DNA of 8,060 nucleotides. Origin: CAZPAH01 sp964584495. GTDB lineage: Bacteria > Krumholzibacteriota > Krumholzibacteriia > Krumholzibacteriales > Krumholzibacteriaceae. Below the pieces are notes generated by a model. The model had not been told where the DNA came from, ran no database searches, and saw only the letters and a program-made list of their open reading frames with translations. The stretch is taken from assembly GCA_964584495.1 (NCBI GenBank), contig CAZPAH010000128.1, positions 1 through 8,060 on the forward strand, in the 5' to 3' direction. Position numbers and translations under genes: made by a program. Of the stretch, positions 6,125 through 8,060 are shown in pieces. Numbering within the stretch: position 1 is the stretch's first letter; each line of letters starts with the position of its first letter.

Positions 6125-6229
6125 AATCCATTGGAGATCGCGTATGCGATCAACTGGTTCGGTCTGAACCAGAACGGCGTAATCGGAACGGAGGAAAGCT
6201 CCTGGGGAGCGATCAAGAACGCGCGGTGA
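6125..6229 (+). pseudogene. Orphaned C-terminal segment of paralogue 3
   Basis: The reading frame of the gene at 5666 continues past TGA 6122-6124 for 34 sense codons to TGA 6227-6229. It encodes NWFGLNQNGVIGT followed by EESSWGAIKNAR. These residues align with the C termini of the intact copies without a frameshift, so a single base change (for example GGA to TGA) would explain the interruption. The tail codons remain well conserved, which points to a recent event or to readthrough. The same stretch is the start of the direct repeat shared with 6793-6936. Confidence 0.75.
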
Positions 6230-6327
6230 CGGATGGTGCTGCTTAGTGCACGTTATATTTAAGGGAGAGGGGAGCCGGCAGGGGGGAGATAAAGATGAAA
6301 ATAGTCTTATTGCTGCTGGGGATTATC
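6185..6327 (+). repeat. Direct repeat copy A: tail, spacer and signal-peptide DNA
   Basis: About 143 bases covering the WGAIK-tail codons of paralogue 3, the 65-base spacer and the first 11 codons of paralogue 4 are nearly identical to 6793-6936, with roughly ten differences by eye plus one single-base length difference. The offset is about 609 bases, one gene unit, which marks a tandem duplication or a later gene conversion. Confidence 0.88.
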
Positions 6328-6837
6328 ATGTTTGTTTCGACCAGCGCTGCCGCTGCCGATAGGGTCGGACTCTATGCGGATCTCAATCATAGTGTGATGG
6401 AGGTGACCGGTATAGCGATGTTCGACGTTTATCTGTGGCATATGCCGGATCCGGACCATGGAAACATGGGCACCGAGCTTCTGATCACCTTCCCGGTGAC
6501 GCTCGCCTGCACGGGAAAGGTGTACTGCGCGGATATGACACTTACGAAAGACGATATCACAGTGGCCGCCACCGGCGGCACGATTGCCTGGGCCGATTGC
6601 GCGTACGACTGGAAATGGTCGGTAAAGATGACATTTATAGATACTGGTTTCTATGAAGGAATGCCAACAGCCGGATACATCAAGATAGCGGATCACCCAA
6701 TCTCGCACGGAATCTGGATAGTTGATTGTACGGAAGGCTATTACGTGCATATGACAACTCCGATCAACTGGTTCGGCCTGAACATCCCCCATGGAACGGA
6801 GGAAAGCTCCTGGGGGGCGATCAAGAACCTGCGGTGA
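6295..6837 (+). CDS. WGAIK-tailed secreted protein, paralogue 4
   Basis: ATG 6295 follows the G-rich site GGGGGGAGA a few bases upstream; the product has 180 residues. The signal peptide MKIVLLLLGIIMFVSTSAAA is followed by probable cleavage near residue 20-22. It then has all the family blocks: GLYADLNHS (25-33), MFDVYLW (42-48), ELLITFP, CTGKVYC (C72, C78), CAYDWKW (C102), C145, NWFGLN (158-163) and EESSWGAIKNLR. Only the four core cysteines occur. It is the most typical member of the second unit, lies 65 bases after the end of the paralogue 3 frame and 66 bases before paralogue 5, and is probably co-transcribed with both. No enzyme motif is seen; an exported structural or ligand-binding role is possible but unproven. 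Confidence 0.87.
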   Translation: MKIVLLLLGIIMFVSTSAAAADRVGLYADLNHSVMEVTGIAMFDVYLWHMPDPDHGNMGTELLITFPVTLACTGKVYCADMTLTKDDITVAATGGTIAWADCAYDWKWSVKMTFIDTGFYEGMPTAGYIKIADHPISHGIWIVDCTEGYYVHMTTPINWFGLNIPHGTEESSWGAIKNLR

Positions 6838-6936
6838 CGGATGGTGCTGCTTAGTGCATGTTTTTGTATAAGGAAGAGGGGAGCCGGCAGGGGGGAGATA
6901 AGGATGAAAATAGTCTTATTGCTGCTGGGGATTATC
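6793..6936 (+). repeat. Direct repeat copy B: tail, spacer and signal-peptide DNA
   Basis: This is the second copy of the segment at 6185-6327, running from the WGAIK-tail codons of paralogue 4 through the spacer into the first 11 codons of paralogue 5. The spacer, which is not translated, is as well conserved as the coding ends. Confidence 0.88.
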
Positions 6937-7446
6937 GCATTTGTACCGTCGGGAGCACCTGCCACACACTGGATCGGTCTTTTTGCCGATCTCGATCACA
7001 GCGTGACGGAGGAACATTGCCAGGGCATGTTTGATGTCTATCTATTCCATAGGCCCACTCCAGGCGAAAGTATCAAGAGCGCTGAACTTTTAATCGCTTA
7101 CCCGGAGATGCTTGTATGCATTGGAAAGGTTTACTGCGATGATATGATTCTAGTGATGGGAGATATCACATCGCCTAACTACGGCGCTTCGATCACTTGG
7201 ACCTATTGTGCATATGACTGGAAATGGTCGGTCAAGATGTCTTTTCTAAATGTCGATTTCTATAAAGGAGTACCGGCGGCCGGCTATATACGCATAGTTA
7301 AACACCCGGCTTCGGACGCTATTCTTCATGGAAGGTGCGATCCTGATTTTACGACCGTCGTTGCGCAGCCAATCACCTGGTTCTATTTTCATTGTAGTAC
7401 CGCGACGGAGGAAAGCTCCTGGGGGGCTATCAAAAACGTGCAATGA
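6904..7446 (+). CDS. WGAIK-tailed secreted protein, paralogue 5 (divergent core)
   Basis: ATG 6904 is chosen because it follows GGGGGGAGA and aligns exactly with the start of paralogue 4; an in-frame ATG at 6841 lies in the duplicated spacer and would put 21 residues before the signal peptide. The product has 180 residues. The signal sequence begins identically to paralogue 4 (MKIVLLLLGII) and the tail is EESSWGAIKNVQ, but the core is the most diverged: FDVYLFH, ELLIAYP, CIGKVYC (C72, C78), CAYDWKW (C102), C145, and TWFYFH in place of NWFGLN. Extra cysteines C39 and C164 occupy the same two regions as the extra pair in paralogue 2. A 27-base block (6987-7013) is identical to paralogue 3 (5758-5784) rather than to paralogue 4, a sign of mosaic exchange. 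It is the last gene before a GC-rich terminator. Confidence 0.85.
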   Translation: MKIVLLLLGIIAFVPSGAPATHWIGLFADLDHSVTEEHCQGMFDVYLFHRPTPGESIKSAELLIAYPEMLVCIGKVYCDDMILVMGDITSPNYGASITWTYCAYDWKWSVKMSFLNVDFYKGVPAAGYIRIVKHPASDAILHGRCDPDFTTVVAQPITWFYFHCSTATEESSWGAIKNVQ

Positions 7447-7481
7447 ATTGATCCGGATGATTTTTCGAAGGAGTCTTATTG

Positions 7482-7505
7482 CGCCCCGCCCTTTGCGGCG
7501 GGGCG
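7482..7505 (+). terminator. GC-rich hairpin terminator after paralogue 5
   Basis: CGCCCCGCC (7482-7490) pairs perfectly with GGCGGGGCG (7497-7505) over a six-base loop, 35 bases after the stop codon. The tail TCATTT is only moderately T-rich, but the very stable nine-pair stem makes termination likely. Confidence 0.72.
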
Positions 7506-7516
7506 TCATTTAAGCC

Positions 7517-7545
7517 TTGTTTTAACCGCGATAAAGGGTTAAAAT
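7517..7545 (+). promoter_or_regulatory. Candidate promoter overlapped by an inverted repeat
   Basis: TTGTTT (7517-7522) and TAAAAT (7540-7545) are 17 bases apart. The perfect inverted repeat TTTTAACC (7520-7527) / GGTTAAAA (7537-7544) overlaps both boxes and is centred on the spacer, as expected for an operator. It lies directly after the terminator and about 75 bases before the next gene start. Confidence 0.45.
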
Positions 7546-7618
7546 CAATAGAAGAAACTCGATGATCCCTGCCGCTCCGCGGCTCTTGCAACGACCCCCT
7601 GGAAAGAGGAGAAACCTT

Positions 7619-8060
7619 TTGAAAAGGTCGAGATTCCACCTGGAGGCTGCAGTTCTCTCGATCATTCTGCTCGCCCAGGTTTTAACGGGAACCTCGTTCG
7701 CGCAGAGCGGGGTACGTCTCGTGTCGTCCACCTCGTCTTCGGTCGTCTTCGAGATATCGGTCCCTTCACCGGTCATGGTCGAAGGGGCGATGGGGGGGAT
7801 AAAGGTGACCCTGAAGGGATACGGCTCCTTCTCTCCACCCGGCTCGTACTACCTTCCGGGCAGGGCCTTTAATGTGGCCGTCCCCCCTTCCGGCAGGGTG
7901 AGCCTTTCCTACAGCGTTTTGGAGCTTGAAGAGCTTGGCCCCTTCGTTGCCGCGAGGGTTCCGGCCGAGAGGCTGCTGAAGGGGGATGACGATCTCCCGG
8001 TCTCGCAGCTCTTTTTGCCATCAGATCCGAAGATAGGTGAGGGTCCGGTTTCAGTCGTCG
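7619..8060 (+). CDS. Exported protein with gingipain-propeptide-like N terminus, probable C25 peptidase (3' end outside window)
   Basis: The frame is open from TTG 7619 to the window end, giving 147 codons. TTG is preferred because GAGGAG (7606-7611) lies seven bases upstream; an in-frame ATG at 7562 has a weaker site and would add 19 residues. Residues 1-28 form a signal peptide with a basic start, a hydrophobic core and probable cleavage at SFA|QSG. The following part, VVFEISVPSPVMVEGAMGG, then KGYGSFSPPGSYYLP and NVAVPPSGRVSLSYSV, matches the usual layout of the N-terminal propeptide of C25 (gingipain-type) cysteine peptidases, where a glycine-rich loop and an LP motif precede a VAVPP strand. 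The catalytic domain would lie beyond the window, so the peptidase call is an inference. It is transcribed in the same direction as the paralogue array but appears to have its own promoter. Confidence 0.68.
   Translation, partial: MKRSRFHLEAAVLSIILLAQVLTGTSFAQSGVRLVSSTSSSVVFEISVPSPVMVEGAMGGIKVTLKGYGSFSPPGSYYLPGRAFNVAVPPSGRVSLSYSVLELEELGPFVAARVPAERLLKGDDDLPVSQLFLPSDPKIGEGPVSVV

Noticed and set aside
6122..6157. Selenocysteine insertion at the TGA of paralogue 3
   Set aside because: The hairpin spacing is suggestive, but siblings have Gly or Glu rather than Cys at this place, and the hairpin comes from conserved codons. It is kept only as a remote alternative in the TGA finding.
4090..7446. 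CRISPR array or integron cassette array as explanation for the repeats
   Set aside because: The repeats are parts of coding genes and spacers with about 600-base units. No short regular repeats, attC-like sites, integrase or Cas genes are visible.

Overview
The window looks like chromosomal DNA from an uncultured Gram-negative bacterium. The best guess is a candidate lineage of the FCB group (Eisenbacteria/Krumholzibacteriota-like). This rests on the type of small secreted proteins (a cysteine-rich protein with a dockerin-like tail, and short exported proteins ending in a WGAIK motif) and on a gingipain-propeptide-like gene. That is recognition from memory, not a database result. No rRNA, tRNA, CRISPR array, transposase or integrase was seen.

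Layout. Positions 2257 to 1 (minus strand, running off the left edge) are one continuous reading frame of at least 752 codons. It has an N-terminal polysaccharide pyruvyl transferase-type domain and a C-terminal F420-hydrogenase/dehydrogenase beta-subunit (FrhB)-type domain, so it is probably a surface-polysaccharide modification protein. Positions 2258-2584 are a divergent promoter region with a good sigma70-type promoter facing each way. From 2585 onward all genes are on the plus strand: a secreted cysteine-rich protein with a C-terminal dockerin-like repeat pair (2585-3232); a secreted protein with a distinct body but a C-terminal SSWGAIK tail (3322-3885); then a tandem family of five paralogous small secreted proteins (4090-4635, 4860-5423, 5666-6124 plus an orphaned tail to 6229, 6295-6837, 6904-7446). 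A strong intrinsic terminator at 5449-5476 splits the family into two transcription units. A GC-rich hairpin at 7482-7505 closes the second unit. At the right edge (7619 onward, truncated) begins an exported protein whose N terminus resembles the propeptide of C25 (gingipain-type) peptidases.

The paralogues share a signal peptide, a core with four conserved cysteines, the blocks MFDVYLW, ELLITFP, CTGKxYC, DWKW and NWFGLN, and an invariant C-terminal [ST]-[ST]-W-G-A-I-K. DNA encoding the signal peptide, intergenic spacer and tail is nearly identical between some copies, while mature cores diverge. This suggests repeated duplication and gene conversion. The third copy carries an in-frame TGA, after which the same frame continues through the conserved tail to a second TGA.

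Working model (inference): the locus makes a set of secreted, disulfide-stabilised surface or extracellular proteins that share a C-terminal tag of unknown function. It is flanked by a surface-polysaccharide enzyme and a secreted protease. The function of the tagged family is not known to me.
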